This document shows, in pieces, positions 9,429 to 16,703 of a DNA stretch of 37,494 bases (position 1 is the stretch's first letter; the number at the start of each line of letters is the position of its first letter). The translations under genes were made by a program, and so were the position numbers. The notes below the pieces were generated by a model that was not told where the DNA came from, did no database searches, and was given only the letters and a program-made list of their open reading frames with translations. This DNA comes from 0-14-0-20-45-22 sp041645495. Its GTDB lineage: Bacteria > Fidelibacterota > UBA2242. The stretch lies in the NCBI GenBank assembly GCA_041645495.1, contig JBAZPZ010000009.1:1-37494 (forward strand), written 5' to 3'.

Positions 9429-10427
9429 ATGAGTGAAAAATTGATTGGTTCTTTGAAATCGAGTTCGGTAATTAAAAGATATCAAGGAAATCCAGTTTTA
9501 AAAGCGAGTGATGTGCCTTATAAATCCGATCTGGTTTCGAACGCAGGTATCACCAAATATCAAGGCAAATATGTGATGTTGTTTAGAAATGATGAAAGAA
9601 CCAGTGAATTTACTGTCGACGAGGGTCTTTATCTTGGCCTTGCATATAGTGATGACGGCATTAAGTGGAATATAATGCCCAAACCATGTTTCGATATGAA
9701 GAATGAAGAATTCTTAAATACTTACGATCCCAGATTAATTGTCATCGATGGTAAATGTTACATGACTTTTGCCATGGAGACCCGCCACGGAGTGCGCGGT
9801 GGAATCGCAGTCACGGAGGATTTTGAAAAATTTGAAATCATTTCTATTGCTGTTCCTGATAATAGAAATTTTGTTCTGCTAACGGAAAAATATAACGGTA
9901 AGTATATTCGTCTGGAGCGTCCATTCCCGATTTACGGCCGTCCGGGCTATCCGGAACGTTTTGACATCTGGATCTCGGAATCGCCAGACCTCGTTTACTG
10001 GGGCAAACCGGATCTATTGTTGGGTGTTGAAGATGTTCCATTTGCTAACTTAAAAATTGGCCCCGGAGCTCCTCCAATAAAAACTCCAAAAGGATGGTTG
10101 ACGATTTTTCACGCTTCTGATTTTGATCCAGCTCGTCAGCGCAACGGTTATGAAAAGACCTGGAAAAAGAGATACTGTGCTGGAGTAATGTTGCTTGATC
10201 TGGAAGATCCCAGGAAAATCATTGGTATGAGTAAACTGCCCCTCTTGGCTCCCGAAGCAGAGTATGAAATAACCGGTGGTTATCGAAATGATGTCATTTT
10301 CGTTACCGGCAATATTCTTGAAGATTCTGGCGAAGTAAAAATCTATTACGGCGCGGCGGATACTTCTATTTGCCTGGCAACAGCCCATGTCGATGATCTG
10401 ATTGCTCTCTGCAAGGATCCCAAGTGA
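9429..10427 (+). CDS. GH130-family beta-mannoside phosphorylase
   Basis: Five-bladed beta-propeller glycosidase/phosphorylase of family GH130, 332 aa, cytosolic. Members cleave beta-mannosides with phosphate to give alpha-mannose-1-phosphate; a few hydrolyse instead. Hallmarks seen are the catalytic Asp100 in YDPRL, the RLERPFP and WISESPDLVYWG blades, IGPGAPPIKTPKGWL, YCAGVMLLDLEDP and the C-terminal IYYGAADT. AAGGAG (9417-9422) precedes ATG 9429 with good spacing. It lies 45 bp after the M28 peptidase and probably shares its transcript. The Arg and His residues that bind phosphate appear to be in place (RLERP, IFHASD), which favours a phosphorylase. The exact substrate (mannobiose, mannosyl-glucose or mannosyl-N-acetylglucosamine) cannot be read from the sequence. 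Confidence 0.88.
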   Translation: MSEKLIGSLKSSSVIKRYQGNPVLKASDVPYKSDLVSNAGITKYQGKYVMLFRNDERTSEFTVDEGLYLGLAYSDDGIKWNIMPKPCFDMKNEEFLNTYDPRLIVIDGKCYMTFAMETRHGVRGGIAVTEDFEKFEIISIAVPDNRNFVLLTEKYNGKYIRLERPFPIYGRPGYPERFDIWISESPDLVYWGKPDLLLGVEDVPFANLKIGPGAPPIKTPKGWLTIFHASDFDPARQRNGYEKTWKKRYCAGVMLLDLEDPRKIIGMSKLPLLAPEAEYEITGGYRNDVIFVTGNILEDSGEVKIYYGAADTSICLATAHVDDLIALCKDPK

Positions 10428-10445
10428 CATCTCTCTGGATTTGTA

Positions 10446-10473
10446 CTGACAAGTTACTCGGAGTAATTATAGA
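10446..10473 (+). promoter_or_regulatory. Putative promoter with palindromic operator for the ABC ATPase gene
   Basis: A -35-like CTGACA (10446-10451) and -10-like TATAGA (10468-10473) are 16 bp apart. Inside the spacer is a perfect 13-base palindrome, TTACTC-G-GAGTAA (10454-10466), a natural place for a repressor. The gene starts about 90 bases downstream. Confidence 0.4.
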
Positions 10474-10563
10474 AAGACAATGAAGATTGAAACAATATCG
10501 GCGGTTCTGGGGAAGACTCGGAATGGAAATTCGACGATATAAAAAGATTTTTAAGGGTGGAAA

Positions 10564-11649
10564 ATGGCAGGAATTGAATTTAAAAACATCATAAAGCACT
10601 TTGACCAAAATATGGTTCTTGACAATCTCAGTTTAAAAGTCAGAGATGGGGAATTTTTAGTGTTGGTTGGGCCGTCGGGATGTGGGAAATCGACGACTCT
10701 TAGACTCCTATCCGGACTTGAAGAATTAACGTCGGGAGAAATTTATATCGATAATAAGTTGGTAAATGATTTTGCTCCCAAAGACCGGAATATCTCAATG
10801 GTGTTTCAAAACTATGCTTTATACCCTCACATGACAGTTTATGAAAATATGTCTTTTGGGCTCAAATTGCAAAAGTGTCCGAAGGAAGAGATTAAGAAAA
10901 GAGTAGAAGAAACTGCGGAAACTCTCGAAATAAGTGATTTACTAAAAAGAAAACCGAAACAACTTTCCGGAGGACAATGTCAGAGAGTCGCCCTTGGAAG
11001 AGCAATCGTGCGAAATCCATCGGTATTTCTATTTGATGAACCATTATCAAATCTGGATGCGAAACTTAGGGTTCAAATGAGGACTGAAATAAAAAAGTTG
11101 CACATTCGATTGAAAACGACAATGATTTATGTAACTCATGACCAAGTAGAAGCCATGACGTTAGGTGATCGAATAGCAGTCATGAAAGATGGGATAATTC
11201 ACCAAATTGGGACTTCCTTGGAGGTGTACAATCACCCTTCCGATATGTTTGTTGCCGGATTTATTGGAAGTCCTGCCATGAATTTCATTCCTATGCGACT
11301 GAATGAAAAATATGAATTAATATCGCCCGAAAATGATTTTATTTTATTTCCTTCGAATGAACATTGGAAAAAATTAAAATCCCATACTGGAAAAGATATG
11401 GTCTTAGGAATCAGACCGGAAGAAATATCGCTGGAAAAGAAGGATCAGTATTGTTCACAAATTCAGGTAAAAGTTGACGTGGCTGAGCCTTTAGGTTATG
11501 AAACATTGATACATGCAAAGTATCGTGATTTATCTCTTGTATGCAAAGTGCAAGGGTTTCAGGAAAAAATAAACGGTGAATCTCTGGATATATATCTCAA
11601 TATGGGCAAAGCAAATTATTTTAATGCAGAATCTTGTCAGGCAATCTGA
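10564..11649 (+). CDS. ABC transporter ATP-binding protein, MalK/UgpC/MsmK type
   Basis: Cytoplasmic ATPase subunit of a carbohydrate ABC importer, 361 aa, normal for the family. Motifs in order: Walker A GPSGCGKST, Q-loop MVFQNYALYPHMTVYENM, signature LSGGQCQRVALGRA, Walker B VFLFDEPLSNLD and the switch His in YVTHDQVEAMTLGDR. A C-terminal OB/TOBE regulatory domain follows (VLGIRPEEISLE), as in MalK. Ribosome-binding site AAGGGTGG directly precedes ATG 10564. No permease or solute-binding protein gene is adjacent, so it may be an all-purpose ATPase serving permeases coded elsewhere, as MsmK does, or its partners lie before the window. It belongs by context to the sugar block. Confidence 0.92.
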   Translation: MAGIEFKNIIKHFDQNMVLDNLSLKVRDGEFLVLVGPSGCGKSTTLRLLSGLEELTSGEIYIDNKLVNDFAPKDRNISMVFQNYALYPHMTVYENMSFGLKLQKCPKEEIKKRVEETAETLEISDLLKRKPKQLSGGQCQRVALGRAIVRNPSVFLFDEPLSNLDAKLRVQMRTEIKKLHIRLKTTMIYVTHDQVEAMTLGDRIAVMKDGIIHQIGTSLEVYNHPSDMFVAGFIGSPAMNFIPMRLNEKYELISPENDFILFPSNEHWKKLKSHTGKDMVLGIRPEEISLEKKDQYCSQIQVKVDVAEPLGYETLIHAKYRDLSLVCKVQGFQEKINGESLDIYLNMGKANYFNAESCQAI

Positions 11650-11765
11650 TCGTATTTTTTTCAGTCTATCTGAAACTAACCTGTCGATTTTCAAACATCT
11701 AAAAGTTCTCCTTATTCTGAGGTTTCAACACGATTCTATCGCAATGTCCAAAAAAATGATGACCC

Positions 11766-11794
11766 TTGTAAAAGGAAAAGGTTTTTAATAAAAT
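11766..11794 (+). promoter_or_regulatory. Sigma70-like promoter of the fluoride riboswitch transcript
   Basis: TTGTAA (11766-11771) and TAAAAT (11789-11794) are separated by exactly 17 bp. Transcription would start near 11801, at the first bases of the riboswitch aptamer. Confidence 0.55.
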
Positions 11795-11798
11795 ATAT

Positions 11799-11852
11799 CA
11801 GTTGGGATGGAGTCCCCCTGAAAAACGTCCGGGCCGGGCTGATGACTCCTGT
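11799..11852 (+). ncRNA. Fluoride riboswitch (crcB motif)
   Basis: Recognised from the conserved GAUGG...CUGAUGACUCCUG pattern and its folding. P1: CAG (11799-11801) and GGG (11804-11806) pair with CCC-CUG (11815-11820). The second hairpin is GUCC (11827-11830) with GGGC (11836-11839). The diagnostic pseudoknot is GGAGUC (11809-11814) with GACUCC (11844-11849). This matches the architecture I recall for the Thermotoga petrophila fluoride aptamer. Downstream, the same CUCCUG (11846-11851) is perfectly complementary to CAGGAG (11891-11896) of the ribosome-binding site. Fluoride binding would lock the strand in the pseudoknot and free the site: a translational ON switch (inference). The regulated gene is an antiporter, followed by enolase, both fitting known fluoride regulons. 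Confidence 0.9.
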
Positions 11853-11890
11853 CACGCAGGATGTTGCGTCGTGGCCGGGAAGTTTTCTAA

Positions 11891-11897
11891 CAGGAGG
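11891..11897 (+). promoter_or_regulatory. Ribosome-binding site sequestered by the riboswitch
   Basis: CAGGAGG lies eight bases before ATG 11906. Its first six bases can pair with CUCCUG at 11846-11851 of the aptamer. A competing local hairpin, UCCUG (11847-11851) with CAGGA (11857-11861), is also possible. Confidence 0.6.
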
Positions 11898-11905
11898 ATT
11901 TTATT

Positions 11906-13111
11906 ATGGAGCAAATTTTCACTATTGCCGCCTTATGGCTCGGGTTAGCCGTTGTCTCCGCGGTAGTTGCGTACCACCTTCGGCTATCTATTGCTCTGGT
12001 TGAAATTTGTGTTGGCGTGGTTGCGGCCGCCGTAGCGGGTTCATTCGGCAAGGCGGAGGCATTGGGTGCAAATTCGGAATGGTTGCGTTTTCTGGCTGCA
12101 TCTGGAGCTGTCTTGCTTACTTTTCTGGCGGGCGCCGAGCTCAAACCGGGCGTGATGCGTAAAAAAATAAAAGAGGTATCCGTTGTTGGACTGGTAGGTT
12201 TTTTTGCCCCATTTATAGGCTGTACCGCAATTGCATTTTACGCTTTAGGCTGGGATCTTCAGGCGAGTCTGCTTTGCGGCGTGGCGCTCTCAACGACATC
12301 GATGGCGGTTGTCTATGCTGTTATGCTGGAAACTGGTTTAAACAAGACCGAATTCGGCAAAGGTATTCTTGGCGCTTGTTTCATTAATGATCTTGGGACA
12401 GTCATTGCTCTCGGTTTGCTGTTTGCACCTTTTACATACAAGACCGTAATTTTTATTGTCATAACCGCTTTTCTATTGGCGATCTTGCCTTCGATCAGCC
12501 GCTGGTTGACCCGAGTCTACGCCCATCGCACGGCGGCCATCAGGACAAAATGGGTGATTCTTGTGCTTTTCGGTTTGGGATCGCTTGCGCTTTGGTCGGG
12601 GAGCGAGGCGGTGCTTCCTGCTTATATTGTAGGCATGGTGCTGGCAGAGTTCTCCGCCAGGGACACCTTTTGGATTCGACGACTCCGAACCTTGACGGTC
12701 GGTTTTCTCACACCATTCTATTTCATTCGTGCGGGGACGTTCGTTTCCTTACCCGCGCTCGTTTCCGCTCCGACTGTTTTCCTAATGTTACTGGGGGGAA
12801 AGGTTCTATCAAAAATTTTCGGGCTCTATCCAATAATTAGGCTGTTCCGTCGCAGGTCCGATGAACGGTGGTATTACACATTGCTGATGTCCACCGGTCT
12901 GACGTTTGGAACAATTTCTGCCCTTTACGGGTTGTCTCATAACATCGTTACAAGGGAACAATATTCCTTCTTAACTGCCGTGGTTATTGTGAGCGCTGTC
13001 GTGCCAACCTTAATTGCCGGATTTGCTTTTTTGCCGCGCCATCTGCTACCAAAACCGGAAGTGCGGGTTGAAGGAGCACAGTGGAAAGAAGGTCCGAGTG
13101 ATGAAGGGTGA
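11906..13111 (+). CDS. CPA2-type cation/proton antiporter-family membrane protein under fluoride control
   Basis: Inner-membrane transporter of 401 aa with about 12 hydrophobic segments, matching the sodium/hydrogen exchanger (KefB/NapA-like) fold. The ion-site motif appears as Asn-Asp in GACFINDLGTVIAL, and a Thr/Ser-rich unwound helix is seen in ALSTTSMAVVYAV. There is no TrkA-N domain after the membrane part; the protein ends soon after residue 385. Expression appears controlled by the fluoride riboswitch 50 bases upstream. Antiporters of this class are recurrent members of fluoride riboswitch regulons, alongside CrcB/Fluc and CLC-F channels, so a role in fluoride export or in coping with fluoride-driven acid entry is likely. 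The transported ion is not established by sequence. Confidence 0.85.
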   Translation: MEQIFTIAALWLGLAVVSAVVAYHLRLSIALVEICVGVVAAAVAGSFGKAEALGANSEWLRFLAASGAVLLTFLAGAELKPGVMRKKIKEVSVVGLVGFFAPFIGCTAIAFYALGWDLQASLLCGVALSTTSMAVVYAVMLETGLNKTEFGKGILGACFINDLGTVIALGLLFAPFTYKTVIFIVITAFLLAILPSISRWLTRVYAHRTAAIRTKWVILVLFGLGSLALWSGSEAVLPAYIVGMVLAEFSARDTFWIRRLRTLTVGFLTPFYFIRAGTFVSLPALVSAPTVFLMLLGGKVLSKIFGLYPIIRLFRRRSDERWYYTLLMSTGLTFGTISALYGLSHNIVTREQYSFLTAVVIVSAVVPTLIAGFAFLPRHLLPKPEVRVEGAQWKEGPSDEG

Positions 13112-13131
13112 TGTAAAAGGAAAAAGCGGAA

Positions 13132-13172
13132 TTGACAATCTGTTTCGATTGCACTAAATTCATCCGTGAATT
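13132..13172 (+). promoter_or_regulatory. Strong sigma70-like promoter of enolase with overlapping hairpin
   Basis: TTGACA (13132-13137) and TAAATT (13155-13160) are 17 bp apart. A six-base-pair inverted repeat with a TCCG loop, AATTCA/TGAATT (13157-13162 and 13167-13172), overlaps the -10 and start region and could be an operator or a 5'-end stabilising hairpin. Enolase can therefore be made independently of the riboswitch transcript. Confidence 0.65.
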
Positions 13173-13220
13173 CAGATTGAACTTAATTGTCAAAATTTAA
13201 ATGAAAAGGAGATATGTAAA

Positions 13221-14501
13221 ATGAGTGCCATAGTTGAATTACATGCCCGTGAAATTTTAGATTCCAGAGGAAATCCGACCATCGAAGTCGAAGTGTTGAC
13301 TGAAAGTGGTTATTACGGGACGGCGGCGGTTCCGTCCGGCGCCTCGACCGGCGAACACGAAGCGGTCGAACTGCGCGACGGTGACAAAGATCGCTACATG
13401 GGAAAAGGAACGTTGAAAGCGGTCCAGAACGTCAACGAGATCATTGCCCCGGAAATCATCGGCCTCGATGTGCTGGAACAGGCGGAAGTTGACAACGCGC
13501 TGATCGAAATCGACGGTACGCCGAATAAAGCCAAACTCGGCGCCAATGCCACGCTGGGCGTTTCGCTCGCGGTTGCCAGAGCCGCGGCGGATTGCGTCGG
13601 CCTGCCTTTTTACAAATATATCGGCGGCGTGAACGCGCGCGTTTTGCCGGTTCCACAGATGAACATTCTGAATGGCGGCAAACATGCGGACAATAACGTC
13701 GATCTGCAGGAATTCATGATTTTCCCGGCGGGCGCGACCTCTTTTGCCGAAGCGCTGAGAATGGGCGTCGAAACTTTCCATCAACTTAAAGGCGTTCTGA
13801 AGAAAAAAGGTATGAACACGTCCGTCGGCGATGAAGGCGGATTCGCGCCGAATCTTCGCTCGAACGTCGAAGCTATCGAAGTCATCCTCGAAGCCGCCGA
13901 AAAGACCGGCTACAAAGTCGGCGAACAGTTGTTCATCGCGCTCGATCCGGCGTCTTCGTCGTTTTATAACACCGATACACGGAAATACGAACTGAAATCC
14001 GAAAACCGCGATCTGTCGTCCGAAGAGATGGTCGCCTACTACAAAAATATCGTCACAAAATATCCCGTTGTCTCGATCGAAGACGGCATGGCGGAAGACG
14101 ATTGGGACGGCTGGAAACTCTTGGTCAAAGAAATCGGCGAAAAAGTGCAGATCGTCGGCGACGACCTGACCGTCACGAATGTCGAACGCCTCGGACGCGC
14201 CATCAAAGAAAAAGCAATCAATTCGATCCTGATCAAACTCAATCAGATCGGCACCCTGACCGAAACCCTGAACGCTATCGAACTGGCGCACCGGAACGGC
14301 ATGACGACGGTCGTCTCGCATCGTTCCGGCGAAACGGAAGATACGACAATCGCCGATTTGTCCGTTGCCGTCAATGCCGGGCAGATCAAGACTGGTTCCG
14401 CTTGCCGCACCGAACGGATTTGCAAATACAACCAGCTGTTGAGAATCGAAGAAGAACTCGGCGACGATGCGATTTTCTGGGGACGTAACATTTTGAAATG
14501 A
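13221..14501 (+). CDS. eno: Enolase (phosphopyruvate hydratase)
   Basis: Glycolytic enzyme converting 2-phosphoglycerate to phosphoenolpyruvate in the cytosol; 426 aa, full length. Visible are the N-terminal EILDSRGNPTIEVEV, GASTGEHEAVELRDGD loop, metal ligands in SIEDGMAEDDW and VGDDLTVTN, catalytic Lys in LIKLNQIGTLTET and SHRSGETEDTTIADLSVA. AAAGGAGAT (13204-13212) precedes ATG 13221. Its TGA overlaps the ATG of the FtsB-like gene, giving translational coupling. Enolase is the classical target of fluoride inhibition and is itself found in fluoride riboswitch regulons, which makes its position behind a riboswitch-controlled antiporter meaningful. Confidence 0.98.
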   Translation: MSAIVELHAREILDSRGNPTIEVEVLTESGYYGTAAVPSGASTGEHEAVELRDGDKDRYMGKGTLKAVQNVNEIIAPEIIGLDVLEQAEVDNALIEIDGTPNKAKLGANATLGVSLAVARAAADCVGLPFYKYIGGVNARVLPVPQMNILNGGKHADNNVDLQEFMIFPAGATSFAEALRMGVETFHQLKGVLKKKGMNTSVGDEGGFAPNLRSNVEAIEVILEAAEKTGYKVGEQLFIALDPASSSFYNTDTRKYELKSENRDLSSEEMVAYYKNIVTKYPVVSIEDGMAEDDWDGWKLLVKEIGEKVQIVGDDLTVTNVERLGRAIKEKAINSILIKLNQIGTLTETLNAIELAHRNGMTTVVSHRSGETEDTTIADLSVAVNAGQIKTGSACRTERICKYNQLLRIEEELGDDAIFWGRNILK

Positions 14502-14851
14502 GGCGTTCGGTTCCGGACAAAAAGAAATCGCGGGATGCCGACAACATCCAGCGACTCTACTGGATTCTGGGTTCCATCGCCGCACTCACGATTTTTATTG
14601 TGATGTTTGTCATCGGAGATTATGGTCTGTACCAGATTTATCTCCTGCATAAAGAGAAAAAGCAGATCGAGAACCACATGGTTGAACTCAGCGTCGAACA
14701 AGACTCACTGAGCGCTGAGCGCGCGCGTCTCGAAAACGACATTCAGTATATCGAGAAATTGGCGCGCGAACGTTACCGAATGGCAAAAAAAGGTGAAAAA
14801 GTTTTTCGAATTATAGAGAAATCTGAACCGAAAACCGACTCGACACTTTGA
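14498..14851 (+). CDS. ftsB: FtsB/DivIC-like septum formation initiator
   Basis: Small bitopic divisome protein, 117 aa. It has a short basic cytoplasmic N-terminus, one membrane helix at ~22-45 (YWILGSIAALTIFIVMFV), then a periplasmic coiled coil (LHKEKKQIENHMVELSVEQ) and the conserved ending IEKLARERYRMAKKGEKVFRI. The start ATG overlaps the enolase stop by ATGA. The eno-ftsB order recurs in many bacteria and supports the call. In the divisome it bridges FtsL and FtsQ and activates septal synthesis. DivIC and FtsB cannot be told apart from sequence alone. Confidence 0.88.
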   Translation: MRRSVPDKKKSRDADNIQRLYWILGSIAALTIFIVMFVIGDYGLYQIYLLHKEKKQIENHMVELSVEQDSLSAERARLENDIQYIEKLARERYRMAKKGEKVFRIIEKSEPKTDSTL

Positions 14852-14922
14852 GCGGTTCCGGATCGCTGTTTCGCTTTTACATCATGGGTTGAAAATCACC
14901 GGCTAACGGTAGGAGTTGCGTT

Positions 14923-15762
14923 ATGGATATTGCGACGCTGATTGGTCTGATTGTGGGTGTTGCTCTTGTGATTTATTCGATTGCCGCCAACCAGGGACAG
15001 GCGATCTATTTCTGGAATTTTCCTTCGCTTCTGCTCGTGTTGGGTGGAACCATCGCGGCGACTTTTGTCAACTATCCCGCAAAGGACCTTTGGAGCGTAT
15101 TCCGCGTCGTCAAAAACGCTTTCAAACGCAACAAACAGGAATATCAGGAAGTCATCGACAAGTTTTACGATCTGGCCGGTAAAGCCCGAAAGAGCGGGTT
15201 GATGTCGCTGGAATCCGACCTTCCCGCTATCAACGACAAATTTATGAGAAACGGTATTGAACTCGCCATCAACGAAAAGGATCAGTCCCGTCTGCGAAAT
15301 TACCTCGAGCTGGAACTCTCCAATACAGACAAACGGCACACGATCGGACAGGAGATTTTTTTCTACATGGGCACATACGCCCCGGCATTCGGTATGGTCG
15401 GAACGATTGTCGGTCTCATCATCATGATGAAGAATTTTACTATCGGAACGGCTTCCCGTGCAGGCGGCGGCATTTCTTCCGCGTTTCAGTTCGATATGGG
15501 CTCGCAGATGAAAACGCTTCTGGGCGGAATGGGACTTGCCTTGTTGACGACTTTTTACGGATTGATTTTGGCCAATCTCATATTTATCCCGCTGGGCGGA
15601 AAACTCAAACGCCGCAGTGATGAGGAAATTATGCTGAAGCAGATCATGATCGAGGGAATTCTTTGCCTTCACAACCGCGATCATCCGCTTGTGGTGCGCG
15701 AGAAATTGAATACGTTCGTTCCGCGAAGCGAACGCAAAGAAGAGAAAAAAGAGCGGAAATAA
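14923..15762 (+). CDS. motA: MotA-type flagellar stator subunit / proton channel
   Basis: Inner-membrane ion-channel protein, 279 aa, MotA/PomA type rather than the shorter ExbB/TolQ. Two N-terminal helices (ATLIGLIVGVALVIYSIAA, FPSLLLVLGGTIAATFVNY) precede a large cytoplasmic loop. The paired channel helices are GTYAPAFGMVGTIVGLIIMM and GMGLALLTTFYGLILANL, with the conserved Pro residues. The charged tail is Lys/Glu-rich. AGGAG (14911-14915) precedes ATG 14923. No motB follows; the next gene is an outer-membrane protein. MotB may be elsewhere, or the protein may drive another envelope machine. Confidence 0.85.
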   Translation: MDIATLIGLIVGVALVIYSIAANQGQAIYFWNFPSLLLVLGGTIAATFVNYPAKDLWSVFRVVKNAFKRNKQEYQEVIDKFYDLAGKARKSGLMSLESDLPAINDKFMRNGIELAINEKDQSRLRNYLELELSNTDKRHTIGQEIFFYMGTYAPAFGMVGTIVGLIIMMKNFTIGTASRAGGGISSAFQFDMGSQMKTLLGGMGLALLTTFYGLILANLIFIPLGGKLKRRSDEEIMLKQIMIEGILCLHNRDHPLVVREKLNTFVPRSERKEEKKERK

Positions 15763-15870
15763 TCACAACCGGTTAACGCCGCGATTTTTCAAAGTTTTTT
15801 TAATCGTTATGAGGGATTCGGTTCGGCCTGCCGAACTGTCCGATTAAAAGTTCGCAGATTAAAATAGATA

Positions 15871-15884
15871 GCCGAAATTTCGGC
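15871..15884. repeat. 14-base palindrome in leader of the PorV-like gene
   Basis: GCCGAAATTTCGGC is a perfect palindrome 18 bases before the start codon. A near-identical copy, GCCGATATTTCGGC, lies between rho and rpmE (23711-23724). A second hairpin, GTTCGG/CCGAAC (15821-15836), lies just upstream. It could be an operator or an mRNA hairpin. Confidence 0.5.
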
Positions 15885-15902
15885 AAAGAAAAGAGTATCC
15901 AA

Positions 15903-16703
15903 ATGAACAAAAAAATGCTGTTGTGTTTGTTGTTTGTCTTTCAAAGACTTTTCGCGGCCTTCGAGATTCAGACGATCCAACCCGACCTGATCGCGCTGGG
16001 CGGCGTCGTTTCGACCCGGCCGAACGGACTGAATCCGGCAGCGATCGGCGAAACCGGCGGTCTTCGGTTCGATGCGGTTTATTCAAATCTGTTCGGACTC
16101 AAAGACCTGCAATCGTGGAACGGAAATGTCGCATGGGCTGATGCGTCCGGAACCAACGCCTTTCGATTAAGCGTCGGGGCTTTCGGTGGTGAAATTTATC
16201 AGGAAAGAACTCTACAGGCATCGTTCGGCAGAGCGGTCAGACAATTTCTGAGAGTCGGCGTCGCCGTCGATTACTATCATCTGTCCGTTGCCGGATATGA
16301 AAACGCCGGTTCGCTGGGTGTGACGGCGGGGGCAAAATTTTATCCGACCGACAATTGGCGATTGTCTATTCTGTATGCAAACGTCAATCAACCGAAATTA
16401 TCTGGAAGCAGGGAAAAACTGCCGCAGGCGTTCGCTGTCGGATGCCAGTATTTCTGGGAACCCAGACTCGAAATCGACGCCGAAATTTTCAAAGATACGT
16501 TGTTTCCGTTTTCATTCCGCGTCGGAACACGGGTCAATCTTTGGCGCGGACTGAACGGATTGATCGGATTTCAGTCAAATCCCGACCGCTTTTCCGGCGG
16601 ACTGAATTTGACGCTTGGAAAATTCCGGTTCGATTTTGCCGCTCAACATCATGTTTCTCTTCCGCTGACCTTTTATGTCGGATGCGGATTTCAGATCAAA
16701 TGA
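15903..16703 (+). CDS. PorV/PorQ-like outer-membrane beta-barrel protein
   Basis: Secreted outer-membrane protein of 266 aa. It begins with a signal peptide (KKMLLCLLFVFQRLFA) and then has the family opening in which an ALGG motif is followed by RPNGLNPAAIG, as in PorV/PorQ/UPF0164 proteins. The rest is alternating beta strands (YSNLFGLKDLQSWNGNVAW, LRVGVAVDYYHL, LTLGKFRFDFAAQHH) ending in an aromatic/hydrophobic strand. In Bacteroidetes PorV shuttles type IX secretion substrates and PorQ-like proteins serve related roles; no type IX genes are seen here, so the role is inferred from the family only. Its stop overlaps the next start by ATGA, so the two proteins are probably made together. Confidence 0.75.
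   Translation: MNKKMLLCLLFVFQRLFAAFEIQTIQPDLIALGGVVSTRPNGLNPAAIGETGGLRFDAVYSNLFGLKDLQSWNGNVAWADASGTNAFRLSVGAFGGEIYQERTLQASFGRAVRQFLRVGVAVDYYHLSVAGYENAGSLGVTAGAKFYPTDNWRLSILYANVNQPKLSGSREKLPQAFAVGCQYFWEPRLEIDAEIFKDTLFPFSFRVGTRVNLWRGLNGLIGFQSNPDRFSGGLNLTLGKFRFDFAAQHHVSLPLTFYVGCGFQIK

Noticed and set aside
11762..11786. Weak terminator-like CCTT...AAGG-TTTTT element
   Set aside because: The stem is only four pairs and overlaps a better-supported promoter -35 element.
11576..11788. Small open frame after the ABC ATPase
   Set aside because: It begins inside the ATPase gene in another frame, has no ribosome-binding site and no recognisable product.
13257..14585. Long open frame on the minus strand opposite enolase (442 codons)
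   Set aside because: It is an antisense shadow produced by the high-GC codon pattern of eno; the product is low-complexity, rich in Arg, Phe and Asp, without any recognisable domain.
16355..16699. Upstream extension of the HhH-barrel open frame
   Set aside because: It lies wholly within the PorV-like gene, has no family similarity, and ATG 16700 with a signal peptide and stop-start overlap explains the start.
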